This document shows positions 46,871 through 57,670 of a DNA stretch of 64,000 nucleotides, piece by piece. The notes beneath the pieces are model-generated. The model did no database searches. It saw only the letters and a program-made list of their open reading frames with translations, and was not told the origin of the DNA. Numbering within the stretch: position 1 is the stretch's first letter; each line of letters starts with the position of its first letter. The position numbers and the translations under genes are program-made. The DNA is from Acanthochromis polyacanthus (taxonomy: Eukaryota > Chordata > Actinopteri > Pomacentridae): NCBI RefSeq assembly GCF_021347895.1, contig NC_067118.1:14697015-14761014 (forward strand), written 5' to 3'.

Positions 46871-48595
46871 TTATCTTCAAAATTACCAGAATTAAATATA
46901 ATGAATAATGTAACAGCTATGAAAGTGACTTTGTAGCAATTTGGTATGTATTTGTAGAGATTTGTTTTGTGTCTTTTGCTCAGTGAAAAGAAGGCTGAAA
47001 ATGCTGATAGTCCCTATTTAGAGGTATAATAAGCAGGCTGCTCATAATTTCAGTTTTACTCTGGACATGATAAAAATAGGGGAATGTTCCATGGAGTTCT
47101 CAACATTTAAATAAAGGTTAAATAATTGAATTACAGTTTAAATGTGAAGTGAAGAAAGCATAAATACTGCCCTCTAATTCTAAATTCTATCTGTAAAGGT
47201 GTGCTCAAACAGAGAACAAAGCTTATCTTTGCCTAAAGTTATTGCTACAAATTTGATTGATGGACTGTTTACACTTCATGGTGATTCCATTGATACAGAA
47301 AATGTACGAACTTGCCATGATGTTAGCTTAGCTGTAAGCTAGACTGAAACCAAATGCCTTCATGTACTGTTCAGCCAGTTCTTTATGTCCTTTCTGCCCA
47401 GAGTCTCTCCTTTTTCATTGCCTCTGCAATTTTATGAAGCAGCTTCATACAGCCTTGGGAAAAGCACAGTTTTAGCTCAGTTTGCTCCTTCTTGACTTCC
47501 AGGCAACTGACCTCCTATCAAACTGACCTTACACAAATGAACACACACTAAGCTTTTGTATCATATATTGCCCTCAAAATATATAAAAATGTAATTTTCT
47601 ATAGCATGTGCTCAAGTTTCCAAAAAAAAAAAAAAATCCAAAATCCCTTTATACTTTCACACATAGATGTTTAAATGCACACTCATAGAAATTTGAGTAA
47701 TGAAGCAAAACAATGCAGTTTCTTTTTTAAAATCTCATTTTACTGCTCACTATAAAGTCATCTCCTAAGTGTTTATAATGAGGGGAATAGTGAATGAGTG
47801 AATGGGGTAATGAGTAAGATTTCTTTTGTTCTAGGTTTTAAGTCAAAGCTCTTTTCAACAAAAAGGTCAAATCATGATCCAGAACATGTAAGTCTCTAAT
47901 TCTCATCAGTGCTCTCAGTATGTCTATCCAAGGCTGTGTGTTTCACAATAACAACTTTCTCAGTGATGTGTTTGGTGAAGTTCTTCTTTGATATTTGATT
48001 GTGAGTGTGGCGACCTTCTCTCTGAGAGTTTTTCTTTAAAGTACACACTTAGAAATGTCCTTATTTTTGAAAGAAAAACAGTTTTTTTTCAAAGGAGCTA
48101 ACATTAAATACATCATAAATACTGTCTAGAAATTGTTAATGTGGTAAATAACTATTCTAGCAGGAAATGGCTATTTTTTAATGGAATGTCAATACAGGGG
48201 TACTACTGTAGCGCAGTTTTATGGTGTAGATTAGTTATCTGTGGTGTCAAACACCGACTGATCTCTTTTGCTTCTTCTGAATGACTTTAGCAACAGAAAA
48301 ACCACCTTGAACCAACCCAACCCTTGTAACCCTGGGTAGTTTATAGATGAGCTCAGTGCTTTTCAAGTAACTACCATCTTAATCAGGGATGACTGTGGCT
48401 CGTTCAGTTGCACTAAAACTTAAATCACTGGATATTTTATGCTATGTATTTGTTTTGGCCACTTGGGGGAGATTGAACAATCTGAAAATATATTGTTGTT
48501 TCTTTTTACTTGTTGCCTTTACACTGGTTCTACTGTAGAGAGTCAGCATGCTGTTGATGATGACAGTCATCCTATTCTATTCTTTAGGAGAAGAC
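46871..48595. other. Unannotated stretch
   Basis: No gene or repeat family recognised. Confidence 0.35.
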
Positions 48596-48957
48596 TAAGG
48601 GTACATTTCAATATCCATACTATGACTACATCATACTATGTAATGTGCCAGAAGGGGATTTAGTATGATCCAATACATAGTTTGTCAAATGTAGTATGCC
48701 AAAAATTTCGATTACATCTGGTTGGATTTTGCAGTATGCTAACCAGCATACTTTTCTGGATAGTCGGACCCACAATCCTCTGCACAGTCACATACATCAC
48801 AGTGTCTCATGCGAGTATAAACAAGCTTGAAGAGCCCTATACAGTTCATTCTCCATGCAAACAAAATAGTATGTCCCAAATGCATGCATATTACATGAAA
48901 CTGCACCTGTACATAGAGTAAAAAGACAACAGTGCGATTTCGAATGCAACCTAAGAT
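48596..48957. mobile_element. Possible non-autonomous DNA element
   Basis: The sequence is full of variants of CATACTATG and AGTATGC in both orientations. The edges AAGGGTACATTTCAATATCC (left) and the reverse complement AGGTTGCATTCGAAATCGC (right) resemble each other loosely as inverted repeats. I recall similar hAT-type MITEs in fish. No target duplication was found. Confidence 0.4.
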
Positions 48958-48959
48958 TT

Positions 48960-49330
48960 TTGAATGTTCACTGGGCAGATGTTCTACAAGTCTGTCGTAG
49001 GCTGTGGAGGTGGCATGCGGACTTGTGGTGCCAACAAACTGGGCTAAAAAGGCCACATCAGTGGAGCAGAATGAAACTGCACAGTGTAGAGGCAGTGACA
49101 GAAAAGAGGATGAGAAGGAAGCTGAAAGTTATTATGGACAATCCTTCTGATCCTCTCATGGTGAGCTGAGGCTGTTCAGGAGCATGTTCAGCCACACATT
49201 CTTTCAACCACCTATCTCACAATGCTTGAGGGTCTCTTTAGTGCCATCTGTCATCGCACTCCATGGTGCTACAGCACTCAGTAGCTCCAAACTCCACTGA
49301 CTCACAGCCATGCGCTCCACTCTTATTGTT
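48960..49330 (+). pseudogene. LINE RT C-terminal scrap
   Basis: The frame at 48960-49169 contains VEAVTEKRMRRKLKVIMDNP followed by SDPLMVS. In other frames it is preceded by FYKSVVG and GGMRTCGANKLG. This order (FY.SVV, then ...ANKL, then VT.KRM...K...I.DNPSHPL) is the C-terminus of a non-LTR RT common in fish, moderately decayed. The RT domain itself is absent upstream. Confidence 0.6.
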
Positions 49331-49344
49331 TTTTTTTTGTTTGT

Positions 49345-49900
49345 TTTGTTTTTTCTCTATTTCCTTTCTTCTCCCCTCTTGTACTTTCATGTGCTCCTGT
49401 TCCCAGTGATTGGTGGAGGTTCTGGCCATGACCTATTTAAAGGAGGCTGGAGGAGAACTAGTCTGTTTTTTCAAACACTCAGATGAAGCAGCCACAGAGC
49501 AGTTTCTTCTGTAGTTTCAGTCTGCTACTTGTTTTCTGTTGCTTTTGAGTATGGACTGGAGTAGTTCAGTTTTATATTTTAGATTGTTTGGATTAGCTCG
49601 TGCACTTTTGGTTAGGTGAAGGAAAGGCTATGGGTCCTATGGCCCATGGTGCGGCATGCTCAGACTCCTTCCATCCTTTATTTTTTTTTTTGACCAGACC
49701 ACCAGATGTCCATCACTTTATGTAGAACTTGGCATTATTTGATAAAATAAGATAAATTAATTTGGTATGATGTGATGGACCATGGGTGTGGTGTCGTCTG
49801 TATATGTTGCTGGTCATTGGGTGGGCCAAATGTGTCTTCTTTATGTAACTATAATGGTAGACAGTGTGCATGTATGTACACAACTAGAATCCGAGCACAT
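49345..49900 (+). promoter_or_regulatory. Promoter-like sequence, possible
   Basis: An inverted CCAAT box (GTGATTGGTGG, about 49406) is followed 25 bp later by TATA-like CTATTTAAAGG (about 49431) and then by a possible leader from about 49460. I recall similar blocks as repeated sequence in fish, so it may be a transposon promoter rather than a gene's. No coding sequence follows. Confidence 0.3.
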
Positions 49901-50140
49901 ATATCAAATGCACCAATCAGCTATAGCAATAAAACCATCTGCTTAAGGCAGGTCCAAGCCAAAACAACTCTGACCTGTTGGGGCATGGACACATAGCCTG
50001 TAAAGGTGTCCTGTGGTGTCTATCCGCATGATGCTCATGTCACTGGATCCTTTGGGCAAGTACCACCCACTTGTTTGCATCAAAGTATCAACAACACAAA
50101 TGCCAGAACTGAATACCAAAACATCAATGTCACTGTTTTT
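49901..50140 (+). repeat. Diverged dispersed repeat, unclassified
   Basis: ACCAATCAGCTATAGCAATA, AAACCATCTGCTTAAGGCAG, CTGACCTGTTGGGGCATGGA and GTAAAGGTGTCCTGTGGT match, in order, a repeat I remember from fish genomes by its phrases. Family not named; ends unknown. Confidence 0.45.
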
Positions 50141-50880
50141 AATATTTTGGTGGATTTATTGAGGTTATTGAATTCCTTTGTGGTGCCATCAATTACTGAA
50201 TTTCATTAAACTTGGTAGAGAGATGGCATGGGAATGTGCAGAGAAATGTTCTATTAGTGCACCTTTAGTTTCCAGTTGCATCTCTCTGACCTTTGGTGTC
50301 AAGTAGATAGTGGTGTTATCAGCTGTTTCACTGAAACATGCACTATAATACCTGTGAGACTGAATCATAACAGTAACCTAAAAAATGCTAAATAATGTAA
50401 ATAAAATAAAAATTAATTAGGTAGAGCTGGATAAAATATATCTGACTCTTCAGATTTGTGTTCATTGCATAGGTATTTGTTTAGCAATTTTAGGATGTGG
50501 CTATTTTTTCTTTTCTTTTTTTACTAAATGCAGGCTGTCAGTAAAGGGGAACTGCAAACTACATTCATTGGCACATTATTGCACTGTATTTAGACTGTTA
50601 AAATGTGACAATATGTAGATCTCAGCTTGGAGACTGATATTCGTCTCAAAAGCAGAGAATGCCACACTTGTGTTCACTTGGCAGTTCAAAGGAAGGGAAA
50701 ATGCTGAAGATCTCTGCTGTGTGGAAACATTAAATTGGGTGATGAAGGTAAAGACAGTGGCAGTGTGACAAATATGCAGTTTGAAACAGGCCTACGAGGG
50801 AGACAGAACAAACGTGGACCCTCAGTTGAGTGCTTTAAGTAGTAGGACTATTGTTAGACACCATGAAACAAAAAGAAATC
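50141..50880. other. Unannotated stretch
   Basis: Nothing recognised. Confidence 0.35.
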
Positions 50881-50889
50881 ATACTGGTT

Positions 50890-51000
50890 AGTAGGGGAGT
50901 AACGACAGTCAACTCACAAAACGATACGAAATACGAAACAGGGCTCACGATACGAAATACTCACGATATGAAATAAAGATTAAAGAAAATCCCCAACAGT
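50890..51000. repeat. hAT-terminus-like block, possible
   Basis: GTAGGGGAGTAACGACAG, then repeated CACGATACGAAATAC motifs, resembles the subterminal part of hAT elements (TAGGGNNGTAACGATAC). No partner end was found. Confidence 0.3.
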
Positions 51001-51100
51001 AGGAAGTTATGCAAAAATCTCATTTTCTTTATTTCCTTCCTTATGCAGACATACAAAAAATATTACTGTTCTCTTGTCGTTTACATAGGAAGCCAAAATA

Positions 51101-51332
51101 CAGTTGTGCTCATAAGTTTACATACCCTGGTCAAATTTGTGAAATATTGTCCTTTATTTTTTAGCAAATATGTTTGTTAATGGAAGCATTTTTCTTTCAT
51201 TTAGGGCAAGTGTTCAGACAAAGCTATTTATTGTCATGCAATTGTATTTGCTCTGATCATTCATCTTTTCATTAAAGAATGGAGCACATTTTACAAATTC
51301 TGCCAGGGTATGTAAACTTATGAGCACAACTG
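51101..51332. mobile_element. TA-flanked MITE, 232 bp, Tc1/mariner type
   Basis: The ends CAGTTGTGCTCATAAGTTTA and its perfect reverse complement continue into ACATACCCTGG against the right-hand copy, giving inverted repeats of about 30 bp. They are flanked by TA at 51099-51100 and 51333-51334. There is no coding sequence. A mariner/Tc1 transposase acting in trans would mobilise it. Confidence 0.95.
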
Positions 51333-51334
51333 TA

Positions 51335-52639
51335 GGTCCACACAACCGATTTAATTGATGAAGGAGCGTCAGCTAATTCCTCAACCTCGTCTTCCTCCAT
51401 TTTGTAGCGAGTGTTTTGCTACGGTAGGCGAGGAGGGTCAAAAATCATCAGTCTCAGTGGTGCACGGTGCCCCTTTGCATTTTTTTTGTGCTTTTGTTTT
51501 GTGCATCTTTGAATTTTATTTTGTCATTTTTTATTTTGCATACACCCCTGCTGGTTAGTGTAAAAAAGCAAAGGCACAAAGGGGATGATGATCACAGCTG
51601 TGGATAGAGAGTGGTGATGTTTGTCCAGACTATAAAGCTTTGTTTGTTATGATATGGTTTAAAGTTTTGATATTAGAACAGATTAAAGCTCTCTGGCAGG
51701 AACAGAGTGAGGGAAAAAGGTTAGTCCATATAGAGAATGAATGAGACGAAAGGAATTCAGATAATGGATGGTGAAGCGATAAGTGAGCAAATGAAGGAGT
51801 TAAGGCAATTACGGATAGAATACTGGATTATAAGCATCAATAAAACAGAGAATAATGTAGCTGGTAGATTGTTAAATTTGGACATTAATGCAGGGACACA
51901 TGAAACAGTTGGAATATTTGAGATGCTCGACTGTCAGAGACAAGGTCAAGAAATGGGAGCATGTGTTGTCATGGCAATTGTTTATCATACTTTGTGGGTT
52001 TGAAATGAGCAGTACTGCTAACTTTAGTACAAAATTTGTGAAATGCACAAACATGCAGCTACAGCAGCCTGCTTGTCACTTTCCTTAGTGATAGAAGCAA
52101 CTAACAGCGGATGTGAGAAGGAAGCGTCCTGGAAAAAAATAGAAGGAAAAAACAAATGAAGCTGAGAAAGATTTCCTGCTGTGGAGATTTGGCTAAATCT
52201 GGTCTTCCACACTTTTCCTGTTGTATGTGCAGGCAATCTGAAGAGACTATTTTGTAGCAGCTGCAGTCAATAGTCTTTTAAAACCTTCATACATTCCAAA
52301 GGGAACCATCAGTTCACGAGCAGCGTTTAATTGTTTTAGGATGAAAATATCCACTGAAATTTGGACAGCCTTTTTGGGATGCTGACTTTTTCATGACGTA
52401 TACTCTTTTTTTCCCCAACTTTTTCCCCAGTGAAGCTCAAATCAAATAGCTTGAATATCTGTGCACAAATATATTGGATCCTACTGAGAAATAAACCAGA
52501 ACACTGTAACATCTAAACAGAGTTGAAACAAAATTCTGAATGCTGCTAACTACCTGCACAGATGTTGCCTCAGCCAAGTGACAACAGAAGTATAAAACAT
52601 GGATGCAGAGAAAGTGTTTCACAATTCAGTTTACTTTTA
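51335..52639. other. Unannotated stretch
   Basis: No gene seen. Confidence 0.35.
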
Positions 52640-53415
52640 TTTATTTAATCTCAGGGCCCTTTAAATAGTAGGGTCTACTCTAGACCATACAATATTAGAG
52701 AGAGAAACCTAATTATTCCCCCTTGAGCAGCACTTGGTGACAGTTGGGAGGAAAAGCACCAGCAAACCTCCCGTAGAATGCAGGGAGGGCAACCATCTGC
52801 TTTGAGTGGTGGGACTGAGGGGATAAAGGAGAGAGAAAAGATGAGAGAAACAACAAGGTGAGTTGATAAGATCAGTAACTGCAGATCAGAAACATACAGC
52901 TCTGCTGTCACAGACCTGCAGAAAGAGGCAGAAAGAATGTGGACAGAGAGGAAAAAACACAAACTGTGGGAGAGAGAAGACACAAAGATAATGAGTTGCA
53001 ATAAAGGCAAACAAAAGAACAGAGAGTAGAGGAGAGGTGCTCTGTGCATCATAGGGGTAGCAGTAGTCTAAACCTATAGCAGCATAACCAAGGGATGGTT
53101 GAGGGTCATCTGAGCCAGCACTATCTGTAAGCTTTATCAAAACGTAAAATTTTATGCTTGATCTTTTAAGTAGAGAGAATATCTGCCTCCTGAACCCAAA
53201 CTGGGAGCTGATTCCACAACAGAAGAGCTGATAACTGAAGGCTCTGCCTCCCATTCTACTTCTGTAACCACAGGTACATCTGCAATCTGAAAGTGAAGGG
53301 CTCTTTTGGGATATTATAGTACTTTGAGGTCTTTAAGATACAAGCTTAGTCATTTACACTTTGTACATTTGGAGAAGGATTTTAAATTCAGATTTACATT
53401 TTACAGGGACAAAAC
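52640..53415 (-). pseudogene. L2-type LINE, 3' fragment
   Basis: The minus strand reads, in order, PVKCKSEFKILLQMYKV, LYLKDLKVL (after a shift), [11 protein letters not shown] or in the other frame [20 protein letters not shown], then RRQIFSLLKRSS. It aligns block by block with the last 100 residues of the intact L2 frame ending at 26201 ([18 protein letters not shown]...[19 protein letters not shown]). The rest (to 52640) is 3' untranslated sequence with a TCTCT-rich tract. It has frame shifts and is dead. Confidence 0.8.
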
Positions 53416-55159
53416 AAAGAAACACTGTCAACTTAAAGAAAGAAGCATATTTTTTGGGGAATAGAAAAGTAAAGATAACTGATACTTTAGTTGGGATAAA
53501 GCCTGGAGAAGATACAGGACACAGGAAGAGGAAGAGGACACATGTTTGTAGTTCTTCCAACCAATCCCTATCAGTCTGAGTGAAGCTAAGTGACGGATGC
53601 GAAGGAAAGCAGACCGCATCATGTAGCATCTGGCCTTTGTGATGGCGATACAAGGCTACATTTTTTTGTCACACTTTTTCACTTCCAGATTTGGTTGCTT
53701 GTTCAACAAGCCAAGGTACAACACACAACGTGTCCATGCTTAAACACAAGAAGGAGAGATAAGTGAAAAAGCTACTGCTGTTCAAACTCTGTGGCTAACT
53801 ATGTGTTGCAGTTGTGGTAGCTAGTTCTTCACCAAGACACCAAAACAGTTACACAACATAACTATATGTGCACTAAAGAAGCCATATTCTTTCCTAATAT
53901 ACTGAAACATAATTAACTAATCTGACTTGGTTTTGATTCTGGTAGGTTTTGCTTTTCTTGTTTTTTTAAATGCCTTTTTTTTTCTTTTGACAGCTGTTAT
54001 TAAGGTAGCGATAATCTTACATCATTCACTATTCTCAAGTAATAAGGCTACATTACATGCATATTATCCATGGCCATTTCACAATACACTGGTAGGAGTA
54101 AAGTGTATGACTCAAAGATACACAGCATTTCCACAGCCCACCTTTCTGAAACCATGCATTAAAAAAAAACAAGCAGGAGAGAAAGGTGACCATTGTTTGT
54201 TTATATATTCTTGGCAAATCCCTGAAAAAGACATCAGGCAGGTTGTGAAAAATGACAAGCTGTCAAATATGAATATGTAGTTTGGTCTGACACAGTGAAC
54301 ATCTTATCAGATAAATTCTTTCTACCTGTCATCAGGGAATGTGGTATAAAAAAACTTTTAAAAGACAAATCTGACAGACCTGGACTGTGACATATTTTCA
54401 GACAGTAAGTAAGATTTGTGTTTGTTGATTTATTTGTTGTAGTGTATATCAGCTAAGATTAGCTCAATGAAATCTAACTTCAGTTTTTAATGTCGGTTGC
54501 GTGTTTTTATGCAATTTAGTTTTTGAATTACATATATGTGTGAGAGGTAACCGCATGTCTGACAACTGACATCATATTAATACTAATTTTGATCAGTATG
54601 TACTCTCAGAAATCAGACAACTTTAAATGTTTCTATGTTTTAAATATCAGTGGAAAACATCAGCCCCCTCTATAACTAAGGTCATTCTAAATGATAATAC
54701 TGCATCAATATGTAGGCAGTTCACTGTTTACTTTGACAGAAGAAGAATGTGACAACTAAAAATCTGAATATTTTTACTATTTATGGACTGCATGAAAGTC
54801 ATTAGTCTTTTTTGAATTATTCAACATTCTGGTTTTAAAAAGCCGAAAATTTAGTATTATTGTTCCAAAAATTTCAAATCATGGTAATTTTTCAAAGAGA
54901 AGAAAACTGTGTGAAATTATGTTAAAATAAAGCACTGTACACAAACATGTATACAGTATGGAGCACAGCTGCTGTTAGGGTTTCAGAACCATCACTAGTG
55001 GACAGCTCCTGTTTCTACAACACTGACAGAGAACTGACAGAGGTTAAAAAAGGTAAGGTTTCCCAAAACTGAAAAATAATGTATATTTTAAAATTATACC
55101 AAAAGGGCTTTTTTCAGGTAACAAGAAATGGGTTAACAACTTAAAGCTGTTTTGCAGCA
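53416..55159. other. Unannotated stretch
   Basis: No gene recognised. The frame at 53927-54280 shows no motif. Confidence 0.35.
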
Positions 55160-56343
55160 ATGAAGGTTGATCAAGCCTTGAACATTGGTGCTACCAAATT
55201 CTCCAAGTGTCTTAACTTTTCTTAATTACTTACAACCCCCTCTGTCTGCATGAAAGTAGTGTTGGAACACATCGCGGCCTCATACCCTTGAGAGCATTAT
55301 TTAAACAGTACTGTTCAAATAATGCAGAAAGTAGTTTGCTGCTAAATAAATAGTGAGGAAAAGGCAGTTAACAATGGAAGAGAGACAGAGCATCATTACA
55401 CTTAAAAATGTTGGTATTTCCTACAGAGAAATTGTAAAGAAGTCAAAGCTATTCCAGAATTACCTTAAGAAAAAAGAACAAGATGTAAGCTTGAAATCAT
55501 GGAGTGGCCAGCACAGTCTCCAGATTTAAACCCCATGGAGCTGGTTTAGGATGAACTGGACAGAAGAGTGAAAACAAAGCAACCTACAAGTGCCACACAT
55601 TTATAGGAACTTCTGCAACAGAGTTGGGAAGAACTTCCATCCATCCATTCATCCATTCTCTATACACCGCTTTATCCTCACTAGGGTCGCGGGGGGTGCT
55701 GGAGCCTATCCCAGCTGACTTGGGCGAAGACAGGTGTTAAACAAATGTTAAAGACAAATGTTAAACTTTTCCACAATATTCTAATTTGTTGAGATGGGTT
55801 GTTACCCTGGACAGGTCACCAGTCAGTCGCAGGGCTACATATATAGACAAACAAGCACACTCACATTCACACCCGACTGGTAATTTAGAATAATCAGTTA
55901 ACCTCAGCATACTTTTGAACTGTGAGAGGAACCGGGAGTGCCCGGAGAAAACCCACGCATGCACAGGGAGAACATGCAAACTCCATGCAGAAAGATCCCA
56001 GGTCCAGGTCGGGACGTGAACCGGGGATCTTCTTGCTGCAAGGCGAAAGTGCTAACCACTACTCCACTGTGCAACCCTAGAAAGAACTTTCAGAAGAATA
56101 TTTGATTTCCATTGTGGAAAGAATGCCACAAGTGTGTTCAGCTGTTATATCTGCTAAACATGACTTCTTTGATGAGACAAAAATTTAGAATACATTCTTG
56201 TTTCAAATTTTTTTTAACTTCAATTGTTTATTTGTTCTATGCTTTAAGTTCAGAGTAGAATGACACCATAACATGCAGAATTTCAAATTAAAAATGGAAA
56301 AATTGGGGTTCTAAAAATTTTCTAAAGCTTTTGACCGGTAGTG
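55160..56343 (+). pseudogene. Tc1-like transposon, internally deleted, carrying SINE-A
   Basis: The 3' end TTTTGACCGGTAGTG at 56343 is followed by TA, typical of fish Tc1 elements. An N-terminal part (VGISYREIVKKSKLFQNYLK-like, about 55410-55470) joins directly to WPAQSPDLNPMELV (about 55505-55546), so the central catalytic region is deleted. It continues DELDRRVKTKQPTSATHL and LLQQSWEEL, is split by the SINE at 55637, and resumes with FRRIFDFHCGKNATSVFS after 56089. A stop replaces the usual Trp after MELV. The left end was not found. Confidence 0.75.
55637..56079 (-). mobile_element. SINE-A inside the Tc1 relic, with a 70-bp insert
   Basis: A complete minus-strand SINE-A from the CCATCC tail to the head (GCAACCCTAG side). 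The duplication AAGAACTT is at 55629-55636 and 56082-56089 (10 bp with one mismatch). Within the body, 55735-55803 is foreign: GTTAAACAAATGTTAAAGAC, then CCACAATATTCTAATTTGTTGAGAT, which resembles the end of another Tc1-like element. Confidence 0.88.
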
Positions 56344-56345
56344 TA

Positions 56346-57394
56346 CGTTGAACTTATACAACACACATATGCCAGTACAGCCAAACACAGAGAAATGGGA
56401 CTACACAGACAAACTGCTCCACACCTTCGCAGTATAAACACACAAAACACATAACCAACAACAATGAAACCGAAGCTGTTTTAGTGGCTAGCTGCCTCCT
56501 GACTGACCTGACAGTCTGGACTCTTAGATGGCTTACAGGCAGGCTGGTAGGTCTTACGTCTCCTTTTGTCTTCAGTGAAAATCTCACAGGGAACATAGCA
56601 CTGCTTTTTTTGTTCGCTGGGAGTCAACGATAATATCTCACATCCAGAACAATCTGGGTTTAATTGGATTTAAGCAATATAGCTTTAAGGTCCTGGCAGG
56701 CTGTAGTGCACTGCAGAGATAGAAACCTTGTGGGCACAGGAACCTGTATCCTAACATATGACTAGTCCAGAGAAAATATGATATTATGAATGAAACGATT
56801 GAAGGAATGAATAAATCTTACTTTTAAACTAGTTATTGTTGAAATTTTAAATGTGGTGTATATTTAATACGATTAAGTTTCTGCATTTTTAAATTTAAAC
56901 TAGAATGGCTTGGAAATAGTACATTTGTTTTTCTTGTGATTTCAGGAATGTGACATTAAAGAGACAACTTGTTTCTTTCCTCAGAGTCCTTGTAAGACCA
57001 ACAAAAACAGAATTTCAAAAATGATCACCGTGCAGTGCATCATCCAATTTTAAAGACTGTTTTTAATCTCAGCTCTCTGCAGTCTTTACAGCCTTGTGAC
57101 TTTTAAAGGTTAGCATTCTCAAGCACAGTGAGAGGTTGTTTTCTGGGACTTCATGCAACTTACTAGCTGTGACATTATGTTATAAGATACACAATAGCTG
57201 TGTGGCAGTTATAAAGAAAAAAGAAAATCACATTTCTGAAGTCAAGGGCACTTTGAGACATAAAAGCAAAGGCAGACATTCTTCAACCACTGAACTGTAT
57301 TTTTTTGCTATGTCAACAATCCCTCCAACCTAGACATCCCAGCCCTCCCATATAAACCAACCTTTGCTTTAATTACCACCATAATATCTTTCTA
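56346..57394. other. Unannotated stretch
   Basis: Nothing recognised. Confidence 0.35.
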
Positions 57395-57670
57395 AAAAGG
57401 CTGTCAACTGTGTACCAACCTGACTTCTGCGCAACAGAGCTGATGGTCCCAACGCCATTAAGAAGACAAGAAATTCCACATATTAATCTTGACAAGACAC
57501 ACCTGTGAAGTGAAAACCATTTCAGGTGATTTCCTCAAAGTAGTCACCGTTGGCAGATATAACAGTTGAATACACTTGTGGCTTTTTTTCCACAATGAAA
57601 ATCCAATATTATTTTAGAAAGCTCTTCCCACCTTTTTTGTAAAAGTTCCCATAAATGTATGGCACTTGTA
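57395..57670 (-). pseudogene. Tc1-like relic, minus strand
   Basis: The reverse complement of 57540-57660 (TGCCATACATTTATGGGAAC, GTGGGAAGAGCTTTC, TTTTCATTGTGGAAA, AACTGTTATATCTGCCAAC) follows the transposase C-terminus of the copy at 55590-56160 block by block. The rest (CACACCTGTGAAGTGAAAAC and neighbours) resembles non-coding Tc1 flanking sequence. Heavily decayed. Confidence 0.5.

Noticed and set aside
52675..53254. Minus-strand frames of 122-125 codons as host membrane proteins
   Set aside because: They lie in the L2 3' end; the start of the 122-codon frame aligns with the LINE C-terminus and the rest is its untranslated region.
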